Positions 9,785 through 18,021 of a stretch of 53,220 bases of DNA are shown here, one piece after another. The stretch spans positions 1-53,220 of the forward strand of contig JAKSJM010000013.1 in assembly GCA_024398075.1 (NCBI GenBank), read 5' to 3'. Each line of letters begins with the position of its first letter. Positions within the stretch are counted from its first letter, which is position 1. The position numbers and the translations under genes are program-made. The stretch comes from Bacteroidales bacterium (GTDB lineage: Bacteria > Bacteroidota > Bacteroidia > Bacteroidales > UBA932). The notes under the pieces are model-generated. The model had not been told where the DNA came from, did not search any database, and saw only the letters and a program-made list of their open reading frames with translations.

Positions 9785-11383
9785 ATGAAAAAGATATATT
9801 TAATAGCATTCAGCGCACTTGCAATGATGCTCACAGCATCATGCGACAAGTTCCTTGACGTGATGCCTGATAACAGAGCCGAGATCGACAGCGAGCAGAA
9901 GATCCAGAGCCTTCTCTCTTCTGCATACCCTGATCACGACTATATCATGGTCACAGAGTTGATGAGCGATAACTACGATAAGTTCAACAACACCTACGTA
10001 AACAGCCAGTTCTTCGAGCAGGTATGGCACTGGGAGGATATCACCGAGTCAAATAACGAGTCTCCTGAGAACATCTGGAGTGCTTGCTACGGTGCAATCT
10101 CATCTGCAAACCATGCCCTCGAGGCCATCGAGCAGCTCGTTGAGAACAACGGTGGCGAGTGGACAGCCTCACTCAGGCAGGAGAAGGCAGAGGCACTCAT
10201 CTGCCGTGCTTATGCGCACTTCATCCTCGTCAATGTATTCAGCCTTAACTATAACAAGACTACAAGCTCTAAGGACCTCGGTATCACCTACATGGAGGCA
10301 CCTGAGACTACTCTTGCACCTCAGTACACCCGTGGTACTGTCGCAGAGGTATACGAGAAGATCGAGAAAGACCTTCAGGAAGGTCTCCCATACATCAGCG
10401 ACTCTTACTACAAGGTCCCTAAGTATCACTTCAACCCTAAGGCAGCCTACGCATTTGCGGCTCGTTTCTATCTCTACTATGAGAAGTGGGATGAGGCTAT
10501 CAAGTATGCAGACATGTGCCTCGGTGCTACTCCAAAGACCATGCTTCGCGACTATGTAGAGCTTTCTGCAAACAGCACATCAGCTGCCGCAGCCGGCAAC
10601 ATCTACATCGGCGCTGAGTCAAATGCAAACCTTCTTCTTCTCACAGCTTACTCGTACATCGGTACTTCATTCGGAGCGTACACCACAAACAAGAAGTTCG
10701 CTCACGGAAACTATGTATCACAGCACGAGACCGCGAAGGCAGACAACGTATGGGGTGAGGCTACAAACATGTATTGCCCTATGAAGTCATACTCTGGAAC
10801 CAACCGTGAGTATGTGATCTTCTGGAGACTTCCTTACCTGTTCGAGTACACAGACCCTATCGCAGGTACTGGTTACCAGCGTACTGTATACCCTGCATTC
10901 ACTTCTGACGAGTGTCTCCTCAACAGAGCTGAGGCTTACATCCTCAAGAAGGATTATGACAAGGCACTTGAGGACATGAACCTCTGGGTTGAGAACCAGA
11001 TGAAGGTCGGAGTGACCCTCACCACTGATAACATCCAGGAGTGGTATAACTCAAAGAACTACTCATACTCAGATGCAGAGGGCATGGAGTCTACTCTCAA
11101 GAAGCACCTCAACCCAGCATTCGCCATCGACGAAGAGGGTTCAGTACAGGAGACAATGCTCCAGTGCGTACTCGCTATGCGTCGTATAGAGACTATGCCT
11201 CAGGGAATCAGATGGTTTGACGTGAAGAGATACGGCATCGAGATCATCCGTCGCCAGATGGACGCATCAGGTATGCCTGCACAGCTCATCGACGTCCTCA
11301 AGAAGGACGACCCTCGCCGTGCTATCCAGCTCCCTTCACGAGTAATCTCAGCCGGTATGCAGCCTAATCCTCGTAACAAATAA
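9785..11383 (+). CDS. SusD/RagB-family substrate-binding lipoprotein
   Basis: A 532-residue surface lipoprotein with signal peptide and lipobox (LTASCDKFLDVMP), the Cys being followed by the usual FLD motif of SusD proteins. It contains the TPR-like helical N-terminal part (ALICRAYAHFILVNVFSLNY) and the C-terminal RagB signature (LLNRAEAYILKKDYDKALEDMN, ending GMQPNPRN). It acts as the lid of the SusC barrel encoded immediately upstream and contributes to ligand capture. Length is typical. It belongs to the five-gene import operon. Confidence 0.94.
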   Translation: MKKIYLIAFSALAMMLTASCDKFLDVMPDNRAEIDSEQKIQSLLSSAYPDHDYIMVTELMSDNYDKFNNTYVNSQFFEQVWHWEDITESNNESPENIWSACYGAISSANHALEAIEQLVENNGGEWTASLRQEKAEALICRAYAHFILVNVFSLNYNKTTSSKDLGITYMEAPETTLAPQYTRGTVAEVYEKIEKDLQEGLPYISDSYYKVPKYHFNPKAAYAFAARFYLYYEKWDEAIKYADMCLGATPKTMLRDYVELSANSTSAAAAGNIYIGAESNANLLLLTAYSYIGTSFGAYTTNKKFAHGNYVSQHETAKADNVWGEATNMYCPMKSYSGTNREYVIFWRLPYLFEYTDPIAGTGYQRTVYPAFTSDECLLNRAEAYILKKDYDKALEDMNLWVENQMKVGVTLTTDNIQEWYNSKNYSYSDAEGMESTLKKHLNPAFAIDEEGSVQETMLQCVLAMRRIETMPQGIRWFDVKRYGIEIIRRQMDASGMPAQLIDVLKKDDPRRAIQLPSRVISAGMQPNPRNK

Positions 11384-11395
11384 AAGGCAGAGAAC

Positions 11396-12325
11396 ATGAA
11401 AAAGACATTCATTACAATTATCATAGCGATGGCTTCGGCTCTTGCGTTCTCTTCTTGTAGAAGTCAGGAGGAACTCAACCCAGAGTCCATCATCACAGTG
11501 GACAAGGTGCAGTATACACCTTTCGACCTGTGGCTTCAGAAGAACTATGTAGATACATATAATATTCAGTTCAAGTATCGTTACGAGACCATTGAGGCTG
11601 ACTATAACTACTACACAGTTCCTGCTAACTACCAGAACTCAATCATCCTTGCTCACCTCGTGAAGTACCTCTGTCTGGAGGCTTACGACGCAGCAGGTGG
11701 CATCGAGTTCACCCGCGCAAACTTCCCTAAGCTCATCTTCTGCATCGGCGATTATGAGTACAAGAACAACGGTACCATCGTGCTCGGTACAGCAGAAGGC
11801 GGTCGCAAGATCCTCCTTACAGGCGTGAACTACCTCACCCAGTATGTAAAGAATGCTGATCAGCTGAACCACTTCTACTTCAAGACCATGCACCATGAGT
11901 TCACCCATATCCTCAACCAGACCAAGGATATGCCTACCTCATACCAGTTCGTCACCCCTGCTGACTATGTAGCAGACGAGTGGAACAGTGCTCCTTTCAA
12001 TGTATCATCTGCAGAAGATGGCACCGGTTACCTCCAGAAGGGTTTCATAAGTGCTTACTCTCAGAACGCTTACACTGAGGACTTCGCTGAGATTCTCTCT
12101 ATGTATGTATGCTACCCTGACTCGCAGTGGAACGCATGGCTCCAGGAGGCAGACTCTTATGACTGCCATGGTTCAGAGCTCATCAGCGCCAAGCTTGATC
12201 TCGTGAAGACATACATGAAGGATTCATGGGGCATTGACCTTGACAGACTTCACAGAACAGTTCAGGATCGCCTTGGTAAGATTGCCGGAGGACAGATCGA
12301 TCTTACAAACATTGACATAAACTAA
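11396..12325 (+). CDS. Import-associated zinc metallohydrolase lipoprotein (HExxH)
   Basis: A 309-residue lipoprotein with a signal peptide and Cys21 (LAFSSCRSQEE). The gluzincin motif is HEFTH at residues 167-171, and a downstream TEDFAEILSMYV segment could carry the third zinc ligand. It resembles the family described as substrate import-associated zinc metallohydrolase lipoproteins (TIGR04549 type), which co-occur with SusC/SusD pairs. The likely role is to trim a peptide-like or other substrate at the cell surface before import. It lies 12 bp after susD and 6 bp before the DUF4302 gene. Confidence 0.85.
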   Translation: MKKTFITIIIAMASALAFSSCRSQEELNPESIITVDKVQYTPFDLWLQKNYVDTYNIQFKYRYETIEADYNYYTVPANYQNSIILAHLVKYLCLEAYDAAGGIEFTRANFPKLIFCIGDYEYKNNGTIVLGTAEGGRKILLTGVNYLTQYVKNADQLNHFYFKTMHHEFTHILNQTKDMPTSYQFVTPADYVADEWNSAPFNVSSAEDGTGYLQKGFISAYSQNAYTEDFAEILSMYVCYPDSQWNAWLQEADSYDCHGSELISAKLDLVKTYMKDSWGIDLDRLHRTVQDRLGKIAGGQIDLTNIDIN

Positions 12326-12331
12326 ACAGAT

Positions 12332-13708
12332 ATGAAAAGAATCATCAAATACGCTCTCATCGCAGCAGCTGCCCTGAGCATGCAGTCTTGTCTTTTCGAG
12401 CAGAAGGACCTCTTCGAGGAGTCATCTTCTGTACGTCTGGATAAGCTTATGGAAAGCGCAAAGGCTACCCTCATCGGTTCACAGGATGGCTGGCTTTTGG
12501 AGATGTATCCAGAAGGCAGCCAGAGATATGGTGGCTACGCATTCATCATGAAGTTCGACGCTGACCAGCAGGTCACCGTCTACTCTGAGATCGCAAGCAA
12601 GTTCAATGTACCAGCTACCAGCCTTTACAAGCTTTCAAGCGAGGACGGTGCATGCCTTACATTTGACACATACAACGAGTACATTCACTTCTTCTCTACA
12701 CCTAATTCTTCTAGATATCAGGCTTACGAGGGAGAGTTTGAGTTCATCGTATGCGACGTGAAGAGCGACCTCATCACCCTTCGCGGTACCAAGACCCTGA
12801 ACACCATGTACATGCGCAAGTTCAGCGGCGACCCTGTAGCTTACCTCGAGTCCGTAGCAGCAGAGGAGGAGGCAATCCTCGTATCTGGCTTCAAGGGCAA
12901 TGTAGGTGGCAAGGAGATTGTCGGCGACATCGACATCGACAACCGTCAGGTGACTGTCACAAGCGGCGACCAGACCTACGAGACTGCATACGCTATCGTC
13001 CCTGGTGGTATCCGTTTCTACGAGCCAGCTGCTGACATCAATGCCATCAGCATTGACATTGACGGAAACATTGCCATCACTGATGGTGCATCTGTAGGCA
13101 CTGCTCTCCAGGCAGTTTACCCAGAAGGCTATAGAAAGTATAACGAGTTCAACGGTAAGTATGAGTTCACCTTCTGGTACAGCGCTACCGCTTCTGGCGC
13201 ATTCCCTTGCCGCCTTACCGCTGTCGGCGACGGCACCACCTATCGCATGACTGGTGTAGCTGGTTGGAATGCTGATGGCAACTATGATGAGACAAATGAC
13301 GTTTATGACGTCATCCTCACCTACAGCAAGAGCAAGGGTAACCTCTCCATGCTCCTTCAGAACCTCACCAAGAACGGCGAGCCTGTGATGTACAATAACA
13401 GATACGTAGGTATCACCCCTCTCCAGGCTACTAAGGATGGCGCAACCTCTGGTTACCTTTCATTTGAGTCCAATGCTGGTGTCATGACTGTATGGAACGG
13501 CGACGAGACCAACCCAGAGTATGTCTTGAAGAACAATGGTTCTGTAGCAGGACGTAACTTCGACGCATTCTGGGTATGTACATACTCAGGCCCTACCCAG
13601 ACTTCTGCGACCCGTTCATCAGGTAGCTCACTTCCTGTAAACTACAAGTTCTTCGGTAAGACCCATCTTGTATGGAAACCTTCACTCCTCAAAAAAATCG
13701 GTGACTAA
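12332..13708 (+). CDS. DUF4302-family lipoprotein
   Basis: A 458-residue lipoprotein with signal peptide and lipobox (LSMQSCLFEQKDLFE). The segment DGWLLEMYPEGSQRYGGYAFIMKFD at residues 51-75 is characteristic of DUF4302, a Bacteroidota family found in SusC/SusD operons. The remainder looks beta-rich. The function is unknown, and surface binding of the operon's substrate is an inference from context. Its stop codon overlaps the next start by one base (TAATG at 13706-13710), which implies translational coupling. Confidence 0.82.
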   Translation: MKRIIKYALIAAAALSMQSCLFEQKDLFEESSSVRLDKLMESAKATLIGSQDGWLLEMYPEGSQRYGGYAFIMKFDADQQVTVYSEIASKFNVPATSLYKLSSEDGACLTFDTYNEYIHFFSTPNSSRYQAYEGEFEFIVCDVKSDLITLRGTKTLNTMYMRKFSGDPVAYLESVAAEEEAILVSGFKGNVGGKEIVGDIDIDNRQVTVTSGDQTYETAYAIVPGGIRFYEPAADINAISIDIDGNIAITDGASVGTALQAVYPEGYRKYNEFNGKYEFTFWYSATASGAFPCRLTAVGDGTTYRMTGVAGWNADGNYDETNDVYDVILTYSKSKGNLSMLLQNLTKNGEPVMYNNRYVGITPLQATKDGATSGYLSFESNAGVMTVWNGDETNPEYVLKNNGSVAGRNFDAFWVCTYSGPTQTSATRSSGSSLPVNYKFFGKTHLVWKPSLLKKIGD

Positions 13709-14781
13709 TGAAAAGGATATTATACTTCGCAGCTGCGGCGCTCATGCTCGCAGCCTGCAACCAGAAGGAGCCCGTAGCGACTCCAGATCCTGTACAGATT
13801 TCTGTAGTCAAGTCTGACGTTATCTTTGACGCCCTCGGTGGTACTGGAAAGATCACCGTAAGTGCCAAGGGTTCAGTGAAGGCTACCAGCGCATCTGACT
13901 GGTGCCAGGTATCTGTATCCGGTAGCGACATCAACGTTACTGCCGCGCAGAACGACGGTCTCGACGGAAGAGCCTCAAGAATCACTCTTGAGTGCAACGG
14001 AGAGTCAATCTACCTTACAGCACAGCAGACCGGTATGATCTACACATTCTCAAACGCCAACTACCTCGTAGAGATGGCCGGCGGTGAAATCAAGGTCATG
14101 GGTGAAAGCACCTTCGCTGTAAGCGCAGAGTCAAAGGTGGACTGGATCAGTGCTTCTGAGATTGATGGTGGATACCTTCTCACTATCCCATTCAATGACT
14201 CTGGTGATTCCAGAGAGGGAACATTTGTCATCACTTGCGGTGACATCCAGACCGTATACACTATCAAGCAGAAGTTCGAAAGAAACTTCACCGGCACCTA
14301 CGAGATGGTTTACTACACCTCAAAGGAGAAGACCACCGAAAAAGTCTTGGAAGTAACTCTCACACAGGATTCTTCTGACGAAAATGTTTACTGGCTTGGA
14401 GGTATCGTCAATGGAGCGGATATCAAGATGACTTACAACCCATCGACTGAGCAGATTGTCATCAAGAACGGCTACTATGTAGGACCTTACTCGGAGACAG
14501 AGTGGATGTACATCTGTGTCAACTACACCACCGACACATTCTCATCTAACTACTACTCAATATCTACAGATGCAAAATACGACATCTACTTCAGTTACAA
14601 GATGGTAGGTGGCAAGTATGTAATCGACCTATATAATTCTGCACCGCTCTTCAATGCGGCACGAGTTTCTACGGGATTCGCATTCTACTCATTTACCACA
14701 GACGCGAGCGTTGCACTTGCTACCGCAAACAGAAAGTCAACACTCCTCACCATCTCATTCCCTACCCTCACTCAGAAATAA
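13708..14781 (+). CDS. BACON-like domain lipoprotein, last gene of the import operon
   Basis: A 357-residue lipoprotein (lipobox LMLAACNQKEP, Cys17). Residues about 30-112 look like a BACON Ig-like domain: DALGGTGKITVSA, SDWCQVSVSG and ASRITLECNGESIYLTAQQTG. A second similar strand pattern covers about 113-195. The C-terminal half is beta-rich, with EWMYICVNY and DIYFSYKMVGGKYVIDLY, and matches nothing I can name. BACON domains usually mediate surface binding. The start overlaps the upstream stop by one base, and a strong terminator follows. Confidence 0.72.
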   Translation: MKRILYFAAAALMLAACNQKEPVATPDPVQISVVKSDVIFDALGGTGKITVSAKGSVKATSASDWCQVSVSGSDINVTAAQNDGLDGRASRITLECNGESIYLTAQQTGMIYTFSNANYLVEMAGGEIKVMGESTFAVSAESKVDWISASEIDGGYLLTIPFNDSGDSREGTFVITCGDIQTVYTIKQKFERNFTGTYEMVYYTSKEKTTEKVLEVTLTQDSSDENVYWLGGIVNGADIKMTYNPSTEQIVIKNGYYVGPYSETEWMYICVNYTTDTFSSNYYSISTDAKYDIYFSYKMVGGKYVIDLYNSAPLFNAARVSTGFAFYSFTTDASVALATANRKSTLLTISFPTLTQK

Positions 14782-14804
14782 TCTGAAAATGAAATAATGT
14801 TATG

Positions 14805-14835
14805 AACCCTGGGCTTACGCTCAGGGTTCTTTCTT
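14805..14835 (+). terminator. Terminator of the SusC/SusD operon
   Basis: AACCCTGGGC (14805-14814) pairs with GCTCAGGGTT (14819-14828), 10 pairs with one wobble and a TTAC loop, then CTTTCTTT. Confidence 0.8.
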
Positions 14836-14854
14836 TCACTTTCAAAAAGAATTA

Positions 14855-14885
14855 TTTGAATTTCCAGATAAATGTTCTATCTTTG
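14855..14885 (+). promoter_or_regulatory. Promoter of tRNA-Arg
   Basis: TTTG at 14855-14858, 19 bp spacing, TATCTTTG at 14878-14885: a full match to the Bacteroidota -33/-7 consensus, about 40 bp before the mature tRNA. Confidence 0.75.
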
Positions 14886-14923
14886 CAATCTCTAACGACG
14901 CTTCATCGTCGCAGTGAGGGAAT

Positions 14924-14997
14924 GGTTCCGTAGCTCAGCTGGATAGAGCAACAGCCTTCTAAGCTGTGGGTCGCGCGTTCGAATCGCGCCGGAATCA
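14924..14997 (+). tRNA. tRNA-Arg (anticodon UCU)
   Basis: A 74-nt cloverleaf. The acceptor is GGTTCCG with CGGAATC (one wobble) and discriminator A. The D-arm contains AGCTCAGCTGGATAGAGC. The anticodon stem ACAGC/GCTGT encloses loop CTTCTAA with anticodon TCT. The T-arm is GCGCG, TTCGAAT, CGCGC. CCA is not encoded. Confidence 0.96.
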
Positions 14998-15005
14998 CGC
15001 TTCCA

Positions 15006-15050
15006 AAAGGGTAATCACTTGATCATATCAGTGGTTACCCTTTGCTTTTT
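15006..15050 (+). terminator. Terminator of tRNA-Arg
   Basis: AAAGGGTAA and CACT pair with AGTG and TTACCCTTT around one mismatch, followed by GCTTTTT. Confidence 0.8.
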
Positions 15051-15071
15051 CTGTTTAATTCCCTACATTTG
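15041..15071 (+). promoter_or_regulatory. Promoter of the three-lipoprotein cluster
   Basis: TTTG at 15041-15044, 19 bp spacing and TACATTTG at 15064-15071 match the consensus. The -33 element lies inside the tail of the tRNA-Arg terminator, so the units are packed end to end. ATG of the first gene is at 15098. Confidence 0.7.
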
Positions 15072-15097
15072 CGAGACACATACATGGCATTATCCAC

Positions 15098-15982
15098 ATG
15101 CGCTCCATTCTTCCGATATTCATGATATCATTCTTCATCTCATGCAGCCCACAGAGACTACAGATTGAGGATATCACAGTACGTTATCCAGAGTCAATAC
15201 CTCAAGAAGGAACCACGCTCTCGATAATATACAAGTACGCAAAAACAAAGTTTGATCAACAAGGACAGTTCCAAATTTTTCAATATAGGCTTTTACTTGG
15301 AGATGAAGTGTACTCCCACGAATATATCTGCCACGGAACATCGATTCCAGAGACCCTGGAACTAGATGTCATTGTTCCCGAGAATGACTCTCACGACGAA
15401 AGGCGTGTCATGATAGAAGTATCAACAGGTGGGTTCCTGAACTTCCATTCAATGCTGGAAGATTACGATGGGGCTAGTTTCACCAAATGGGAACGAGTAT
15501 ATGACGGCTCACAAAAGTGTTTGAACAGAGACCAAGAAACCAAATATTGTGGTATCAAAGACCAGGATTTAATGATACTATACGGAAAAGACACTCTGTT
15601 TGTAGACCTTGAGAACAATGGCACTGCTCAAGCCTTAAGGCGCATTTTGTCAAACACCGCCATGTCATTTCGATGCCTCCCAAGACAATTCAATAATGGT
15701 TCTACGCTCACCTTGATACCTCAAGGAAACGACAAATTCTATCTTCCTGCCAATCACATAGATTATTACACCTCAACAGACGACACAGACAATGATCTGT
15801 ATATCATCAACGGGCAGCTTTGCTTTAGCAAACAGCATGACATTAACCTATGGTGCTCCACTCCTGTAGGGCGTACCGTTAATGGAAAAGATATACTAAG
15901 TTCAATAGAGGGTATAAGCAGTTCAAGTCTGAATGACGAGACAATGCCGACTATTTCATTATCGCTTTTCAGTTTACAATAG
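15098..15982 (+). CDS. Putative lipoprotein, paralogue of the 16448-17296 product
   Basis: A 294-residue protein with a short signal peptide and lipobox (FFISCSPQ, Cys16). It aligns along its length with the product at 16448-17296. Shared pieces are PESIPQ(E/G)GTTL, KYA(K/R)TKF, the N-D-S-x(2-3)-R-R segment, a (S/T)xGGF turn, and the C-terminal DLY..NG/GG-L-FC..HD with (I/V)G followed by GK(D/E)(I/L)(I/L)SS(I/L)E. The first 140 residues look Ig-like and beta-rich. The C-terminal 100 residues are reminiscent of cyclophilin-like folds, a weak suggestion only. No function is assigned. Confidence 0.7.
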   Translation: MRSILPIFMISFFISCSPQRLQIEDITVRYPESIPQEGTTLSIIYKYAKTKFDQQGQFQIFQYRLLLGDEVYSHEYICHGTSIPETLELDVIVPENDSHDERRVMIEVSTGGFLNFHSMLEDYDGASFTKWERVYDGSQKCLNRDQETKYCGIKDQDLMILYGKDTLFVDLENNGTAQALRRILSNTAMSFRCLPRQFNNGSTLTLIPQGNDKFYLPANHIDYYTSTDDTDNDLYIINGQLCFSKQHDINLWCSTPVGRTVNGKDILSSIEGISSSSLNDETMPTISLSLFSLQ

Positions 15983-16005
15983 ATACGACTGACAACTCTA
16001 TAATC

Positions 16006-16440
16006 ATGAAACGCATATTCTTCATTCTTATCTGTGCGGTCTTGGTAGCCGGATGTGACAAGTATCTGAGTCCTGCAGATATACATTTTTTAGTACAGAA
16101 CAGCATGAATTGTGAAAAGAGTATATCATATATCTTCGAAGGGGAATATGTATCCAGAAATGATGATGCTGAAGATCTTCACACGGAGTCTATCAGCATT
16201 AACAGCTCGACTACAATTGACGCGAATGCATCCTCTGAACTACTAGTCCTTACTAATCCAAAGTTTTATTTGGGAGGCGACTACAAGACAGACTTTTTTA
16301 TATTCTTAAGCAAAGCAACTATTTCGATTCACGATTCTGAAATCTCATATGACTTACAGCAAATTAAAGATGCGTCCAAGTGTATTGTTAGCGAACCTAT
16401 TAATGGGAAAAAGAGAGTCGATATCATCTTTATATTATAG
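16006..16440 (+). CDS. Small putative lipoprotein of unknown function
   Basis: A 144-residue protein with a signal peptide and lipobox (AVLVAGCDKYL, Cys16), exported and probably lipid-anchored. The mature part is short and hydrophilic (ISISYIFEGEY-like and IFLSKATISIHDSEISYDL segments) with an alternating beta pattern. I recognise no family. It sits 23 bp after the first paralogue and 7 bp before the second, so the three genes are probably one transcript. Its codon usage is more AT-rich than in the flanking operons. Confidence 0.65.
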   Translation: MKRIFFILICAVLVAGCDKYLSPADIHFLVQNSMNCEKSISYIFEGEYVSRNDDAEDLHTESISINSSTTIDANASSELLVLTNPKFYLGGDYKTDFFIFLSKATISIHDSEISYDLQQIKDASKCIVSEPINGKKRVDIIFIL

Positions 16441-16447
16441 CATTCCC

Positions 16448-17296
16448 ATGAAACGAACAATCATACTTACCTATCTCATTATGACTATGTGCGCGTGTAC
16501 AGCAAAGATTGGTATAGAATCAATCGTGATGGATGAGCCAGAGTCTATTCCACAAGGCGGAACTACACTGACACTTTCATGTAAGTACGCAAGAACCAAG
16601 TTTAGACACCCATCAAACACACAGATGTTCAAGTATAGGATGCTGATTGATGGCGTTCAGAATTCTCTTGAGTTATTACCGTGTGCAGTCCATGAAGCGT
16701 CTAGACTTTCATTTAATGTATCCGTGCCATCTAATGACTCGTACGAAACACGCAGAATCCAAATAGAATACTCAATTGGTGGATTTGGCATGGATGGAAG
16801 GTATTATGGAAATGACTATACAGAATGGGACATTCTATACACCGGAATCCAAACTGGACTTGCCCCTGGAGTCGAAAGGAGTTTTCCTGATATTGAAGAC
16901 AAAGACATGGTGATCACGATAGGAAGCGACACCATAGTCGTGAAGTTAGGTAAAAATGGAACCTGCGACTCATTAAGGAGACTGATTTACAAAAATAGTG
17001 TAGACTGCATTCTAACTCCTACTCAGGCTCCTATTCAACACTACGGAACAAAAAGTGTCAGACTTGGGATTAGCGGATACAGGTTATGGCCATCTTTCCC
17101 ACCAAATCATTACGAAGCCTTTGACTATATCAACGCAGACTATGATCTGTATTATTACGGCGGGGGTCTATTATTCTGCAAACACGATGGCATGGACAAT
17201 TATTGCAAGACCTATATCGGCCACCCTATCCAAGGGAAAGAATTAATATCGTCACTAGAGTCAAACGCGGCATGTACAGTCTCATTGGCGCAATAG
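16448..17296 (+). CDS. Putative lipoprotein, paralogue of the 15098-15982 product
   Basis: A 282-residue lipoprotein (lipobox TMCACTAK, Cys16). The start is ATG 16448: the frame is open to 16349, but that would overlap the previous gene by 92 bp and bury the signal peptide. It shares the domain layout of its paralogue, with an N-terminal Ig-like part starting at PESIPQGGTTLTLSCKYA and a C-terminal part from VITIGSDTIVVKLGKNGTCDSLRRL to GKELISSLE. The latter resembles the opening and closing strands of cyclophilin-like proteins, an inference needing structure prediction. Its stop lies in a short hairpin shared with the converging phosphatase gene. Confidence 0.7.
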   Translation: MKRTIILTYLIMTMCACTAKIGIESIVMDEPESIPQGGTTLTLSCKYARTKFRHPSNTQMFKYRMLIDGVQNSLELLPCAVHEASRLSFNVSVPSNDSYETRRIQIEYSIGGFGMDGRYYGNDYTEWDILYTGIQTGLAPGVERSFPDIEDKDMVITIGSDTIVVKLGKNGTCDSLRRLIYKNSVDCILTPTQAPIQHYGTKSVRLGISGYRLWPSFPPNHYEAFDYINADYDLYYYGGGLLFCKHDGMDNYCKTYIGHPIQGKELISSLESNAACTVSLAQ

Positions 17297-17301
17297 GCGC
17301 C

Positions 17302-18015
17302 CTATTTGACTGCAGAGAGGAACTCAGCCTGAGCGGCGCTGAGGAGCTCCATGAAGAGCGGCTCTGCGACCATGCGGGCGAAGGCCGCACTGGCAGCTAG
17401 ACAAGCCGCATCGATGTCACTCTGATAGTGAAAACCGGCAATGATGCGGCTCTCGGCCATGTCAAGGCCGGTTTTCAAGATCTCATCCTGGTGCTCTGGA
17501 TCAACTGCAGTGAGAGCCAGTGCCAGCACCCACGCGCGCACAGTGTGACCTGATGGGTATGACGTGTAGTCTGTAGGCCCTTCATCCTCTGGAATAGGTG
17601 TAGGCTCGCCGAACTGCTGATATGGGCGCACACGTGCATAGTGGTCCTTGGCCTCGATTATGGAGTTTCTGGCGCACTTATACACGCTATAGATATAGCT
17701 TGAAAGGGCTGGGTAGGTATCCACAGTCATCTCCCTATGCATTGCCTTGCCGAAGCGCTCCAGATAGAACTCCACGCTCAGCTGCGCATCCTCGACTGCC
17801 TGCTCTCCCCTCTCCGTATCACGGAGTTTCTTGGTGTCATAGTACCTGAACATATCAGCATAAAAGGCAGCAGAGCCTACCTCTGGAGGGCCTGGAAGGA
17901 AATTCACGCCATTCGGCATGTCCTCTGTCTTCACAATCTCATGAAGAACGGCCTGTGCGGATAGTGAAAGCGATGCCAGGAGCATCGAAGCAAATACTAG
18001 ACAAATCTTTTTCAT
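17302..18015 (-). CDS. Class A acid phosphatase (PAP2 superfamily)
   Basis: A 237-residue secreted or periplasmic phosphatase with signal peptide MKKICLVFASMLLASLSLSAQA. The vanadium-haloperoxidase/PAP2 signature is complete: KDHYARVRP (K-x6-R-P), the PSGH motif in YTSYPSGHTVRAW, and SRIIAGFHYQSD (S-R-x5-H-x3-D). The soluble layout with a signal peptide and no internal membrane helices fits PhoN/PhoC-type nonspecific acid phosphatases that release phosphate from organic monoesters. It is the last gene of a five-gene minus operon, 6 bp after the thioredoxin-like gene. Confidence 0.9.
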   Translation of the reverse strand: MKKICLVFASMLLASLSLSAQAVLHEIVKTEDMPNGVNFLPGPPEVGSAAFYADMFRYYDTKKLRDTERGEQAVEDAQLSVEFYLERFGKAMHREMTVDTYPALSSYIYSVYKCARNSIIEAKDHYARVRPYQQFGEPTPIPEDEGPTDYTSYPSGHTVRAWVLALALTAVDPEHQDEILKTGLDMAESRIIAGFHYQSDIDAACLAASAAFARMVAEPLFMELLSAAQAEFLSAVK

Positions 18016-18021
18016 ATAGCG

